Below are positions 52,389-60,672 of a stretch of DNA of 64,000 bases, one piece after another; the first letter of the stretch is position 1; every line of letters begins with the position of its first letter. The position numbers and the translations under genes were made by a program. This stretch comes from an uncultured Verrucomicrobiales bacterium (GTDB lineage: Bacteria > Verrucomicrobiota > Verrucomicrobiia > Verrucomicrobiales > Akkermansiaceae), in assembly GCA_937951675.1 (NCBI GenBank), contig CALFBI010000014.1, forward strand, positions 22,601 to 86,600. Reading direction: 5' to 3'. The notes below the pieces were generated by a model. The model ran no database searches. It saw only the letters and a list, made by a program, of their open reading frames with translations, and had not been told where the DNA came from.

Positions 52389-52961
52389 TTAGAAAGAATC
52401 GGAGCGACGATCTACAAAGCGGCCTTTTTCCGCCTGATGTTGAAAAGACACCGTAGATAAGTCGATCTCATCAGGAATGTCATCAAGACCGTCCAGCATG
52501 ATAATGACTCCTCGCTCATGAGAAATCATTTTCGCTTTGACGTTTTCATCAGGAGTATACAGCACCGAATGATCTGCGATCATTTCAGCACCTTGCGAAG
52601 ACGTCTGGTATTGGGTTCCTACAAAAAAGCACGAAGCCATAGATCCCACCGCTAAAGGCCAAGCCCACCAGGACCATCCTTTCTTCTTTTTAAGGGAGGG
52701 TTTCGCGCTAGAAGAAGCGCCTTTTCTTTCTTCTCCCTCAATCGCTTGCTGAAGTTTGGAGTTAAAAAAATCAGGGTAGGGAGGCTCTTGCTCCGCAGGA
52801 ACATTTTCTTTGAGAAGTTGAGATAAACCTTCTTCAGCAAAATATTGATCGAATCGCTCAGGATTTCCCTCAAGAGCCTTTTCGATTTCAGAAGCTCTCG
52901 CCTCTGGGAGAACTCCCGCAAAATAATCGCTAAGTTCTTTAATGTCTGGTTGGTTTTTCAT
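52389..52961 (-). CDS. Putative membrane-bound anti-sigma factor
   Basis: The 190-residue protein has a cytoplasmic helical N-terminus (DIKELSDYFAGVLPEARASE), one membrane helix (about 94-113, WSWWAWPLAVGSMASCFFVG) and a periplasmic tail. No zinc-type HxxxCxxC motif is present. The gene overlaps the end of the ECF sigma gene by 23 bp, and this order and topology fit an anti-sigma factor. The call rests mostly on context. Confidence 0.7.
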   Translation of the reverse strand: MKNQPDIKELSDYFAGVLPEARASEIEKALEGNPERFDQYFAEEGLSQLLKENVPAEQEPPYPDFFNSKLQQAIEGEERKGASSSAKPSLKKKKGWSWWAWPLAVGSMASCFFVGTQYQTSSQGAEMIADHSVLYTPDENVKAKMISHERGVIIMLDGLDDIPDEIDLSTVSFQHQAEKGRFVDRRSDSF

Positions 52962-53616
52962 CTTCTAATAAAGTTTGAAGTTTCTTCCGGGCGTAAAAAA
53001 GCCGGCTCATCACAGTCCCTGTCGAACATTCTAAAATATCGGCAATTTCTTTATACTCGAGCCCTTGAATCTCTCGAAGCTGAATCACTTCACAATGTTC
53101 GGGAGAAAGAGAGTTAATCGCCTTTTGTATCTTGAGACGAAGCTCGGAGCGAGCAAGGGCCTGATCAGGCCGGTCATGCTTTTGAGGTTTACTCACGGTG
53201 CCAGCGGCAATCGTATCTTGGCTCAACAGCTCATCATTGAACTCTCCGGAAAAACTCACCTTCTTTTTCCGCATCCAATCGTAAACCGTATTATGTGTAA
53301 TCCGGTAAAGCCATGTCGAAAACTGGGAACGTGCTTCAAAACGTGGAAGCGCTTTCCATGCTTTAAGGAAAACCTCTTGAGAGAGGTCCCATGCATCGGC
53401 TTCGTTTTTGACCATATTGATTACCATTCCGTAAACTCTTCCTCGATGTTGTGTCACCAAGAGATCAAAAGCTTCTAAATCCCCGCTCTGACTACGGCGA
53501 ACCAACTCTTGCTCCTCAGCAGACTCTGACGCAGAAGCCTTCCCTGAACCTCCCTGGGGGCGGTCGAGATCAGGCGCTTGCAGAAGCTTGGACGTATGTT
53601 GGAGCCATTTATTCAC
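52939..53616 (-). CDS. RNA polymerase sigma-70 factor, ECF type
   Basis: The 225-residue sigma factor has an unusual ~35-residue N-terminal extension. Region 2 (about 38-110) includes LVTQHRGRVYGMVINMVKNE, DLSQEVFLKAW and STWLYRITHN. Region 4 (about 150-205) includes LSPEHCEVIQLREIQGLEYK and STGTVMSRLFYARKKL. It starts at GTG and heads a five-gene operon whose second gene is a putative anti-sigma factor. ECF operons are often autoregulated, but I could not identify the target promoter. Confidence 0.92.
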   Translation of the reverse strand: MNKWLQHTSKLLQAPDLDRPQGGSGKASASESAEEQELVRRSQSGDLEAFDLLVTQHRGRVYGMVINMVKNEADAWDLSQEVFLKAWKALPRFEARSQFSTWLYRITHNTVYDWMRKKKVSFSGEFNDELLSQDTIAAGTVSKPQKHDRPDQALARSELRLKIQKAINSLSPEHCEVIQLREIQGLEYKEIADILECSTGTVMSRLFYARKKLQTLLEDEKPTRH

Positions 53617-53658
53617 AGTTCTTTTAAAAAAGATAAAATTTTGAGCTTATTTCACAAG

Positions 53659-54690
53659 CTAGGAATCTTGCACCGAGGCTCTCCTCAGGCGATCCATCAT
53701 CGCAACCCCTAATCCCGTCTCTGAAATAGGCTCTGCAATAATCGCGTCAACCCCTAAGGAATCCATATACCGCAGCATATAAAAGAACCTCACCGCTCCT
53801 TCAGCCAGTTTCCCTGTGCCCGAACTCAGGCATCCAATCGTTTCCCATTCATGAAGGTCAAGATAGCCATCTTTTTCCATCCCTCGGTAACTCAGCAATG
53901 CATACCGCTTCCCTGGCTCCGGTTTGAAGTCCTCTGGGCGCTCAAAAAGATACAGAGGGGTGCGAGGCGCATAATGCGAAGGCAGCTGCCCGGGTGCCTC
54001 AGGGCTATTTTTGGCACTTGCTGGTTTGTATTTAAAGACCTTCCCAAATTTCTGGAGAGCCTCTTTCGAAACGGGCCCTGGTCGCAAAATCGTCATTTCA
54101 GGGCGCTTCTCCCCCATTTTGACTGAAATAATGGTGCTTTCGAGGCCCTCTCGACTTGCCCCTCCATCGATAATCAAGGGAATCCGGCCGTCGAGCTCCT
54201 CCTGAACCGCCGCCGCAGAAGTGGGGCTGATTCTACCAAACCGATTCGCACTTGGGGCCGCAATCGGGCTGCCCAGCTCTTTAATCACATCCTGCATCAC
54301 CTCATGAGCACTCACTCGAACCGCTACCGTAGGGAGCCCGCTCGTTACGAGATCAGGAACAGCATCCGTCTTTGGCAGGACCATCGTGAAGGGCCCCGGC
54401 CAGAATTCTTTCGCTAATGCCTCCACGACCTCTTTAATCTCTTCTGGAACCACCGCAACCGTGCTAAGATCTTTCACAGAGGAAAGATGCACAATTAAAG
54501 GATCAAAATGAGGTCGTTCTTTGACCTCAAAAACTTTCGCAACAGCTTCAGGATTTAAGGCGTCAGCGCCCAAGCCATAAACCGTCTCTGTCGGTAGGGC
54601 CACAAGGCCTCCAGCTTGTAAAACTCCAACTGCTTTTTGCACTGCATCGCCCCAGTCCTCAAAGTCTGCTACTTCCGTTTCTGTGATCAT
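53659..54690 (-). CDS. L-threonylcarbamoyladenylate synthase (Sua5 type)
   Basis: The enzyme makes threonylcarbamoyl-AMP from threonine, bicarbonate and ATP for the t6A modification of tRNA. The 343-residue protein has an N-terminal YrdC domain (GLVALPTETVYGLGADALN, ERPHFDPLIVHL, TSGLPTVAVRVSAHEV, PIAAPSANRFGRISPT). A linker and a C-terminal Sua5 domain follow (GQLPSHYAPRTPLYLF). The extra domain marks it as Sua5 rather than TsaC. It is divergent from aroK with 60 bp between. Confidence 0.93.
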   Translation of the reverse strand: MITETEVADFEDWGDAVQKAVGVLQAGGLVALPTETVYGLGADALNPEAVAKVFEVKERPHFDPLIVHLSSVKDLSTVAVVPEEIKEVVEALAKEFWPGPFTMVLPKTDAVPDLVTSGLPTVAVRVSAHEVMQDVIKELGSPIAAPSANRFGRISPTSAAAVQEELDGRIPLIIDGGASREGLESTIISVKMGEKRPEMTILRPGPVSKEALQKFGKVFKYKPASAKNSPEAPGQLPSHYAPRTPLYLFERPEDFKPEPGKRYALLSYRGMEKDGYLDLHEWETIGCLSSGTGKLAEGAVRFFYMLRYMDSLGVDAIIAEPISETGLGVAMMDRLRRASVQDS

Positions 54691-54750
54691 CTTCTTAATC
54701 CATATCAGAAAAGTCTTAGCTTTTTGAATTTAGAAATTTAAGATTCTCTC

Positions 54751-55311
54751 ATGTTACCATCTGTCAGCCCTCCCCCGAACATCCTTTTAGTAGGATTCAT
54801 GGGAACAGGAAAGTCCTCCATCGGGCGTGAATTATCGCATTTACTAGGATACGAAGTCATTGATACTGACTCCCTTATCGTTAAAAATGACGGGCGCGAA
54901 ATCAAAACTATTTTCGCAGAAGAAGGTGAAAAAAGCTTCCGTCTTAAAGAGACCGAAGCCCTTAAAAGTCTTCGCAAAGAATCGAGAAAAATTATCTCAA
55001 CCGGGGGTGGAATCATCCATTCTGAAGAAAATCGGGCTCTTATTCGCTCTTTAGGGTATGTTGTTTGGCTCGTCGCATCTCCTCATGAGATTCATCGCCG
55101 CACCTCACGTAATGGAGAACGCCCTCTTCTGAATAACGATCACCCTGAAAAAACGATTCAAGATCTTCTCACGCAAAGACACTCCTTCTATGAAGAAGTG
55201 TCCGATCTTACAATCGATACCGAAGGCTTTGACTTCCAAGAAATCTCGATTGGAATTTTAGAATCTGCTCGTTATTATTTTTCACAAATCCGTCAATCCT
55301 TGGACTCTTAA
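54751..55311 (+). CDS. aroK: Shikimate kinase
   Basis: AroK phosphorylates shikimate in chorismate synthesis, feeding trpE and other aromatic pathways. The 186-residue P-loop kinase has Walker A GFMGTGKS (15-22), the shikimate-binding IDTDSLI aspartates, FRLKETEAL with its arginine and GGGIIHSEENR. The lid NGERPLLN follows. Length and layout are standard. Confidence 0.94.
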   Translation: MLPSVSPPPNILLVGFMGTGKSSIGRELSHLLGYEVIDTDSLIVKNDGREIKTIFAEEGEKSFRLKETEALKSLRKESRKIISTGGGIIHSEENRALIRSLGYVVWLVASPHEIHRRTSRNGERPLLNNDHPEKTIQDLLTQRHSFYEEVSDLTIDTEGFDFQEISIGILESARYYFSQIRQSLDS

Positions 55312-55334
55312 GCCCTTCCGTAAAGAGCCCTCTT

Positions 55335-56369
55335 ATGCCTGCTTCGCTCAAAAAAAATATCGCTTATATTGCTAAGCAACTGGGCTTTGATGATTGCCGA
55401 GTCGCCCCTGCGCAACGGGCACCTCATGCAGACCGATACCTCCAATGGGCTGAGGAAGGGCAAGCTGGAGAAATGAGCTGGCTCGAGCGCAATAAAGACC
55501 GCCGCTGCGATCCTCGAGAAATCCTCCCTGAAGCAAAATCAGTCATTTCTCTTGCTCTAAACTATTACCCTTCTCACCAACAAAAGGGGAACCGCTACCG
55601 TATTGCTCGCTACGCTTGGAATGACGACTACCACCAACTGATTGAAGAAAAACTCAAAGAATTCGACCTAGCCCTTCAAGAATGGGGAGGGATTCAACGT
55701 TATTACGTCGATACTGGCCCGGTCCTAGAAAGAGATTTCGCCAGCCTTGCTGGTCTCGGCTGGAATGGGAAATCGACAGTTCAAATCCACCCCAAAATTG
55801 GAGCCTTTTTCTTCCTCGCTGAAATCATCACCTCCCTCGATCTCCCGCCTGACTCTCCCTTTGGCGATCACTGCGGAAAATGCACCCGCTGTATCACCGC
55901 CTGCCCGACGAATGCGATTATCGCCCCTCAAAAAATGGATGCGCGGCGATGTATCTCTTACTTCACCATCGAATACGGAGGAAGTATCCCTCTTGAATTC
56001 AGGAAATCCATCGGTGATCGCATCTACGGATGTGACGAATGCCTCGAAGTCTGCCCCTGGAACCGATTTGCCAAAGTCTCGCGCGAAGCGACCTTCCACG
56101 CTCGCGACTCGATCTTCTCCAAAGACCTTCGTGATTTTCTCTACCTCACCGATGAGAGCTTCCGTGAACTTTTTGCAAAGTCTCCTATCAAAAGGATCAA
56201 ACGAGAACGATTCCTTCGTAATGTCTGTGTCGCACTCGGAAATAAAGGAAACTCAAAAGATCTCACCGCACTCCGAAAAATCATTGCAGAAGACCCCTCA
56301 GAGCTCATCAAAGAACATGCTCAATGGGCGGTCGAGGAAATCCTTCTTCGCGAGCAACGAGTCCTTTGA
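55335..56369 (+). CDS. queG: Epoxyqueuosine reductase
   Basis: QueG reduces epoxyqueuosine to queuosine in tRNA anticodons using cobalamin and two [4Fe-4S] clusters. The 344-residue protein has the cobalamin/substrate region (KDRRCDPREILPEAKSVISL, VDTGPVLERDFASLAGLGW). Two ferredoxin-like cluster motifs follow, CGKCTRCITACP and CDECLEVCPWN. A HEAT-like C-terminal end (ALGNKGNSKDLTALRKII) is typical. It starts 23 bp after aroK and may be cotranscribed. Confidence 0.95.
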   Translation: MPASLKKNIAYIAKQLGFDDCRVAPAQRAPHADRYLQWAEEGQAGEMSWLERNKDRRCDPREILPEAKSVISLALNYYPSHQQKGNRYRIARYAWNDDYHQLIEEKLKEFDLALQEWGGIQRYYVDTGPVLERDFASLAGLGWNGKSTVQIHPKIGAFFFLAEIITSLDLPPDSPFGDHCGKCTRCITACPTNAIIAPQKMDARRCISYFTIEYGGSIPLEFRKSIGDRIYGCDECLEVCPWNRFAKVSREATFHARDSIFSKDLRDFLYLTDESFRELFAKSPIKRIKRERFLRNVCVALGNKGNSKDLTALRKIIAEDPSELIKEHAQWAVEEILLREQRVL

Positions 56370-56376
56370 ATAACCT

Positions 56377-57366
56377 TCAGGGCTCCTTCACTTCTTCCAT
56401 CAGGCGGTTTCTAAACTCTGATGGTAATGCATGCCCTCCCCGCTCTTCTAACTCTTTTTGCGAAGGACCCGAGAGTAAAAAGTCCCGGTATCGAGCCCCC
56501 CACTCCTCGGCCTCCTTTGACCTAGAAGCATAATAAAGAGAGACTGTATTCACCAAAGGGTAGCGGCCCTCGTAGCAATGATCACGAGTAGGACTCTTCC
56601 ATAGCCCTTTCCTTCTCCCCATCGGAACAACTCTCATATTCAGCTCCTGTAGCTTTGCGAGATGAAATAAACTCGCCACGACCAAGGCTTCTTGACGCTT
56701 TGTTTCAGAAGTCAACAAAGCCGCATCCTGTTTAAGCTTCTCTACTTTTGGTGACCACGCCCCTCTTACCAACACCTTTTTTTGAAAAAGCTTCTCCCCG
56801 GGCCGATCCTCAAAAAGATAAGGAATGAGCCGTTCAGAGCGTTCCCCTTCCGTAGGCATCCCGGCAAGATCTCTCCAGTGATCGACGGGGTGGCCTCCTC
56901 GCAGTCGAGAACTTGAGAACAAAGCGTCGAGCTCCGTCAAAGTCACCCCTTCTAGAGGCGAAGACTCCTCTACAAAAAGTGCCAAGGCTTCGATTCCTAA
57001 GGGAACCATCGAAATCTCGACCCCAAGCTCCGACTCCTTTTCCAACTTGTGAGCCCTAGACCATTCCTGGCGAGTGAACCAAACCCATACTCCTGAATGA
57101 CTCCCTTTTTTGACAGAATGCCCCTGAAGGTCTTCGGAAGCTGAATACTCAAATGTCGTAACAGCCCCTTCTTCTTTCAAAGAAAAAGAATCATTCCATT
57201 GTTTCACCAAGACCTTCAAAGGATCCTCCGCGTGAACCAGAAAATCCACCTCAATGGGCTGGATTTCATCTCCCTGAATGGCTTGTTCACGATCGCCTCT
57301 GATCTCTAAGGGGCATAACAAGATCGAGCCTCTCCACAAAAAACGAAAAAACTTACTCTTTATCAC
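56377..57366 (-). CDS. PstS-like periplasmic substrate-binding protein
   Basis: The 329-residue protein resembles PBP-like (PF12849-type) phosphate-binding proteins: SASEDLQGHSV, VPLGIEALALFVEESSPLEG, VTLTELDALFSSS, and a late GRYPLVNTVSLYYASR. These give the G-x-P-L and Y-P-x-x-x-x-x-Y signatures. The N-terminal segment is hydrophobic but a weak signal sequence. It starts at GTG directly after the L36 terminator. Without pstCAB neighbours, it may be a phosphate-sensing or orphan binding protein. Confidence 0.75.
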   Translation of the reverse strand: MIKSKFFRFLWRGSILLCPLEIRGDREQAIQGDEIQPIEVDFLVHAEDPLKVLVKQWNDSFSLKEEGAVTTFEYSASEDLQGHSVKKGSHSGVWVWFTRQEWSRAHKLEKESELGVEISMVPLGIEALALFVEESSPLEGVTLTELDALFSSSRLRGGHPVDHWRDLAGMPTEGERSERLIPYLFEDRPGEKLFQKKVLVRGAWSPKVEKLKQDAALLTSETKRQEALVVASLFHLAKLQELNMRVVPMGRRKGLWKSPTRDHCYEGRYPLVNTVSLYYASRSKEAEEWGARYRDFLLSGPSQKELEERGGHALPSEFRNRLMEEVKEP

Positions 57367-57369
57367 AAC

Positions 57370-57402
57370 AAAAAAAGCGTCATTCCCATAAGAATGACGC
57401 TA
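57370..57402 (-). terminator. Intrinsic terminator of rpmJ
   Basis: On the minus strand AGCGTCATTC and GAATGACGCT form a perfect 10-bp stem with a 6-base loop, followed by a run of seven T. It lies 27 bp after the rpmJ stop and immediately upstream of the PstS-like GTG start. Confidence 0.9.
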
Positions 57403-57429
57403 ATCAAAGAGATAATAAAACGCTTCGAA

Positions 57430-57594
57430 TTACTTCACACCTTTCTTAGAAAGACGTGTGCCACGGGTTGCCCCTTGGCGTGCTTTGAATTTCGGATTTG
57501 TTTTGCAAATCACGTAAAGAGTGCCTTTGCGTTTTACCACTTGGCAATCAGTGTGGCGGCGCTTCATGGAGCTGAGTGATGAAAGAACTTTCAT
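57430..57594 (-). CDS. rpmJ: 50S ribosomal protein L36, type B
   Basis: The 54-residue basic protein matches type-B L36 (YkgO-like): [40 protein letters not shown] and then G. The zinc-binding cysteine set of type-A L36 is not present; only two cysteines remain. A C-terminal extension of about 12 residues ([11 protein letters not shown]) is longer than usual. A start 24 codons upstream is in frame but non-conserved. Zinc-free L36 paralogues often replace type A under zinc limitation. Confidence 0.9.
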   Translation of the reverse strand: MKVLSSLSSMKRRHTDCQVVKRKGTLYVICKTNPKFKARQGATRGTRLSKKGVK

Positions 57595-57726
57595 GATAAA
57601 AAAGGATAGAGTTAACGCTTTTGCGGGCGCGAACGATAACCCCACGGAAGTGACTGTAAAGCCCATTCTTCAAAAAAACATGCTGTTCATTTGAGTTCTT
57701 GTATGATTCTTATAAATAAACGCATC

Positions 57727-58743
57727 ATGCCGGAACCATCATTTCCAGAATCGACCTCTTTAGAGCAATCTGCCGATGAAGCCTCTTTACGTCCACAAGA
57801 GTTCGAATCTTTCCACGGTCAAACCAAGACCACCGAACGACTGATGCTCATGGTGGAAGCCGCTCGCCAACGTGACGATGTCCTCGAGCACATCCTCCTC
57901 TCCGGCCCTCCTGGCTTAGGTAAGACCACTTTGGCCAATATTTTAGCACAAGCAGTCGGGTCGACCCTCCACACCACTTCCGGCCCTCAGATCGAGAAAG
58001 CCGGAGACCTCGCCGGCATCTTGACCAACCTTCAAAAAGGAGATCTTCTTTTCATTGATGAAATCCACCGCCTCCACCCTGCTATTGAGGAATACCTTTA
58101 TCCCGCGATGGAAGACTATCGACTCGATATCATCATTGATTCAGGGCCTTCGGCGCGCTCTATCCAACTCAACCTCCCTAAATTCACCCTGGTGGGAGCC
58201 ACTACGCGGGCCGGAATGCTCACGTCCCCTTTACGTTCACGCTTCGGCCTTATCAATCGGCTCGATTACTATCCAGTCGACGAGCTCAGCGTCATCATCA
58301 CCCGTTCTGCAGCATTACTTCAACTCGACATCACCGCAGATGGCGCCGACGCGATTGCCTCTCGTTCTCGCGGGACCCCGCGAATTGCTAACAACCTCCT
58401 GCGCTGGGTTAGAGATTTCGCCCAGGTGAAGTCAGACGGCCACATCAACGCCTCCATTGCAAAGGCTGCTCTCGCCATGATTGAGATTGATGATGACGGA
58501 CTCGACGAAATGGATCTCCGCATTCTCGAGTCCCTCATTTACAAATTCCAAGGAGGCCCTGTCGGCGTCAGCTCTCTCGCCGTTGCGATTGGGGAAGATC
58601 CGTCAACGGTCGAAGAAGTCCATGAGCCATTCCTCATCATGCAAGGGTTCATCAAACGCACCCCACGAGGACGCGTTGCAATGCCGATCGCCTACACAAA
58701 AGTAGGAATGACACCTCCTCAAAAAGAAGGAGAATCACCCTAA
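57727..58743 (+). CDS. ruvB: Holliday junction branch migration DNA helicase RuvB
   Basis: RuvB is the hexameric motor that, with RuvA, drives branch migration in recombination repair. The 338-residue protein has [20 protein letters not shown] and Walker A GPPGLGKT (60-67). Walker [17 protein letters not shown], the arginine-finger region [20 protein letters not shown], and the C-terminal winged helix ([25 protein letters not shown]) follow. ATG at 57727 gives the normal N-terminus. No ruvA or ruvC is adjacent. Confidence 0.96.
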   Translation: MPEPSFPESTSLEQSADEASLRPQEFESFHGQTKTTERLMLMVEAARQRDDVLEHILLSGPPGLGKTTLANILAQAVGSTLHTTSGPQIEKAGDLAGILTNLQKGDLLFIDEIHRLHPAIEEYLYPAMEDYRLDIIIDSGPSARSIQLNLPKFTLVGATTRAGMLTSPLRSRFGLINRLDYYPVDELSVIITRSAALLQLDITADGADAIASRSRGTPRIANNLLRWVRDFAQVKSDGHINASIAKAALAMIEIDDDGLDEMDLRILESLIYKFQGGPVGVSSLAVAIGEDPSTVEEVHEPFLIMQGFIKRTPRGRVAMPIAYTKVGMTPPQKEGESP

Positions 58744-58752
58744 CACCCCCTC

Positions 58753-59688
58753 ATGAAGAGCGACCAACAGCAAGAACGATTTCTTGAATTCTTGAGAGTT
58801 GAGAAAAATAGCTCTCCGCGAACTTTAAGGAACTACTCTCATGCCCTTGTTACTTTACAAAAAAGACTAGGCGAGCAGTTTCTCGGATGGGAATCTCTTA
58901 CTCCAGACCATTTTCGCTCCACTCTCTTTGCTTTTATGAAAGAGGAAGCTGCCCGCTCTACAATTCGACTACACTTTTCTGCTTACCGTTCTTTCTATAA
59001 ATACCTCACCCACCGGGAAGGATTACCCTTCAATCCGGTCGCTGAGATTCAACTCCCTAAAGTAGAAAAAAAACTCCCCGTCGTGCTTAGTATTGCCCAG
59101 ATGGAAGAGCTTCTCACCCTCCCGCTCAAGTGCAAACAACCGCAACAGGCTCCTCTTTGGGTCGCGGCCCGTGACACCGCAATTCTAGAGCTTTTCTATT
59201 CAAGCGGGCTTCGACTGTCTGAATTAACCTCTCTCGATGTCGCCGATATTGATTTCATTTCCGAAACGACCCGCGTTCTAGGAAAAGGAAACAAAGAGCG
59301 ACTCCTTCCCATCGGCCGGCTCGCCCTAACATCTCTTCAACACTATCAAAAACACGCCAATGTTTATGAAGGTCCTCTCTTTATCTCGAAGCTAAGAAAA
59401 AGACTCTCAACTCGCTCTATTAACAACCTTCTCGAAAAATACCTCAATCAATCTTCGATCCCCTTCAAAGTCACCCCCCATAAACTTCGGCACAGCTTTG
59501 CGACCCACCTTCTCGATCACGGAGCAGATTTACGAAGCGTGCAGTCTCTCCTCGGGCACGCCTCTCTTTCTACGACTCAAATCTACACACACGTCACAAA
59601 GGAGCGCTTACGCCACGCCTATAACGAAGCCCACCCGAGAAGCTGCAACAACAGGAACAAAAAAAGAGCCAGAGGCCTAAACCTCTGA
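58753..59688 (+). CDS. xerC: Tyrosine recombinase XerC/XerD-like
   Basis: Xer recombinases resolve chromosome dimers at dif. The 311-residue protein has an N-terminal SAM-like core-binding domain and the full catalytic set: Arg154 (SSGLRLSEL), Lys178 (GKGNKER), His243 and Arg246 (PHKLRHSFATHLL), His269 (LLGHASLSTTQIYTH) and Tyr278. It starts 9 bp after ruvB. No mobile-element genes surround it, so a housekeeping Xer role is more likely than an integrase. XerC versus XerD cannot be settled by eye. The stop codon lies inside the terminator. Confidence 0.92.
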   Translation: MKSDQQQERFLEFLRVEKNSSPRTLRNYSHALVTLQKRLGEQFLGWESLTPDHFRSTLFAFMKEEAARSTIRLHFSAYRSFYKYLTHREGLPFNPVAEIQLPKVEKKLPVVLSIAQMEELLTLPLKCKQPQQAPLWVAARDTAILELFYSSGLRLSELTSLDVADIDFISETTRVLGKGNKERLLPIGRLALTSLQHYQKHANVYEGPLFISKLRKRLSTRSINNLLEKYLNQSSIPFKVTPHKLRHSFATHLLDHGADLRSVQSLLGHASLSTTQIYTHVTKERLRHAYNEAHPRSCNNRNKKRARGLNL

Positions 59689-59696
59689 CTCTTTTT
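59661..59696. terminator. Bidirectional terminator between xerC and the TorF-like gene
   Basis: AAAAAGAGCCAGAGG pairs with CCTCTGACTCTTTTT (one mismatch) around a 6-base loop. The symmetric A and T runs let it serve xerC on the plus strand and the TorF-like gene on the minus strand. The xerC stop codon is inside the right arm. Confidence 0.85.
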
Positions 59697-59719
59697 AGTA
59701 AAAATTGACTTAACTCAAC

Positions 59720-60454
59720 TTAGAATGAGAAAGCAAGGCTTGCTCCACCGAAGAGTTCGTCTCCTTCAGCAACACCACCTGAAGCTTCGTTTGAAGTTAA
59801 CTCACCAGCCACATAAGTAGAAAGGGTGAGGTCTTCGCTGATTGCGAAATCTACACTGATTGATGCACCAACAGTCGTATATCCGTCTCCACCTTGTGAA
59901 TCAAGAGTCGTTCCGGCATTAAGACCGATAGTCGCAGTTGCAGACTCAGTCAATTCCTGGCTGTAATCAGCTGAGATTTCACCCCAGGTAGTTGCATCAG
60001 CTCCTTGAATGTCATAGTAAACAGCGGCACCAAGATTGATTCCTCCCACTTCTGCTGAATAGGAAAGATAAAGTTCCGTTGTGTCAGCATCTGCAGTAGT
60101 AGAAGCTCCAGCAGCATTTACTGATGTCACCTGAGTGTCATAATGAATGAATCCAAACCCAAGCGTTCCAAACCCGAGGTCTTTGGAAATTCCAGCATAA
60201 ATGTCTAATTCATGATCAATAGTGTCTGCTGGATTGATATACCAGATTCCTGCTGACCAATCGAGGCCGCAGTCGCATGCGCCTGAAAGATCGAATCCGT
60301 ATTCTGTAGCATCAGCACCAAGTGCTTGACCACGCCAAACATATTCAGTGTTGTATCCTACGTGGAACTCAGTGTCGATTTTTGTTTCTGCTTGTGCGAA
60401 ACCTGCAGTAGCAAAAGCTGCTGCAGCGATAGCAATTGATTTAGTGTGTCTCAT
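59720..60454 (-). CDS. TorF-like putative outer-membrane porin
   Basis: The 244-residue protein has a signal peptide (about 1-22, SIAIAAAAFATAGFAQA) and a beta-barrel-like mature part. It starts FHVGYNTEYVWRGQALG, a TorF-type (TIGR02001) motif, has strands with alternating hydrophobics, and ends in a phenylalanine (ASLAFSF), as outer-membrane barrels do. A start 14 codons upstream is not needed. It is divergent from amt, so both may respond to nitrogen supply. Confidence 0.82.
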   Translation of the reverse strand: MRHTKSIAIAAAAFATAGFAQAETKIDTEFHVGYNTEYVWRGQALGADATEYGFDLSGACDCGLDWSAGIWYINPADTIDHELDIYAGISKDLGFGTLGFGFIHYDTQVTSVNAAGASTTADADTTELYLSYSAEVGGINLGAAVYYDIQGADATTWGEISADYSQELTESATATIGLNAGTTLDSQGGDGYTTVGASISVDFAISEDLTLSTYVAGELTSNEASGGVAEGDELFGGASLAFSF

Positions 60455-60616
60455 AGCACTGGTAGAAATAGCATGTGAATCGAGACACGAAAGCAAAAAA
60501 ATTAAAAAATTAATGATTTCCTTACTATTTTACAAAATTAAGTGTTTTCCGGATTATATATAAGGCTTTTTTTAGAAAAACTGATTCCTCGTCCCTTTTT
60601 TCTTATTTTGTAAAGT

Positions 60617-60632
60617 TGGCACGGCATTTGCT
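60617..60632 (+). promoter_or_regulatory. Sigma-54 promoter of amt
   Basis: TGGCAC-N5-TTGCT (TTGGCACGGCATTTGCT) matches the sigma-54 -24/-12 consensus exactly, with GG at 60618-60619 and GC at 60630-60631 spaced by 10 bases. The expected start of transcription is near 60643, about 30 bases before the amt ATG. It implies activation by an NtrC-type enhancer-binding protein, whose sites I could not locate. Confidence 0.85.
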
Positions 60633-60672
60633 TTCTTTCCCATAGACTTCAAAAAATCAATCAGTCTATATC

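Noticed and set aside
58753..59688. Phage or element integrase
   Set aside because: No attachment-like repeats, phage genes or tRNA nearby, and it lies in tandem with ruvB; a housekeeping Xer is more likely.
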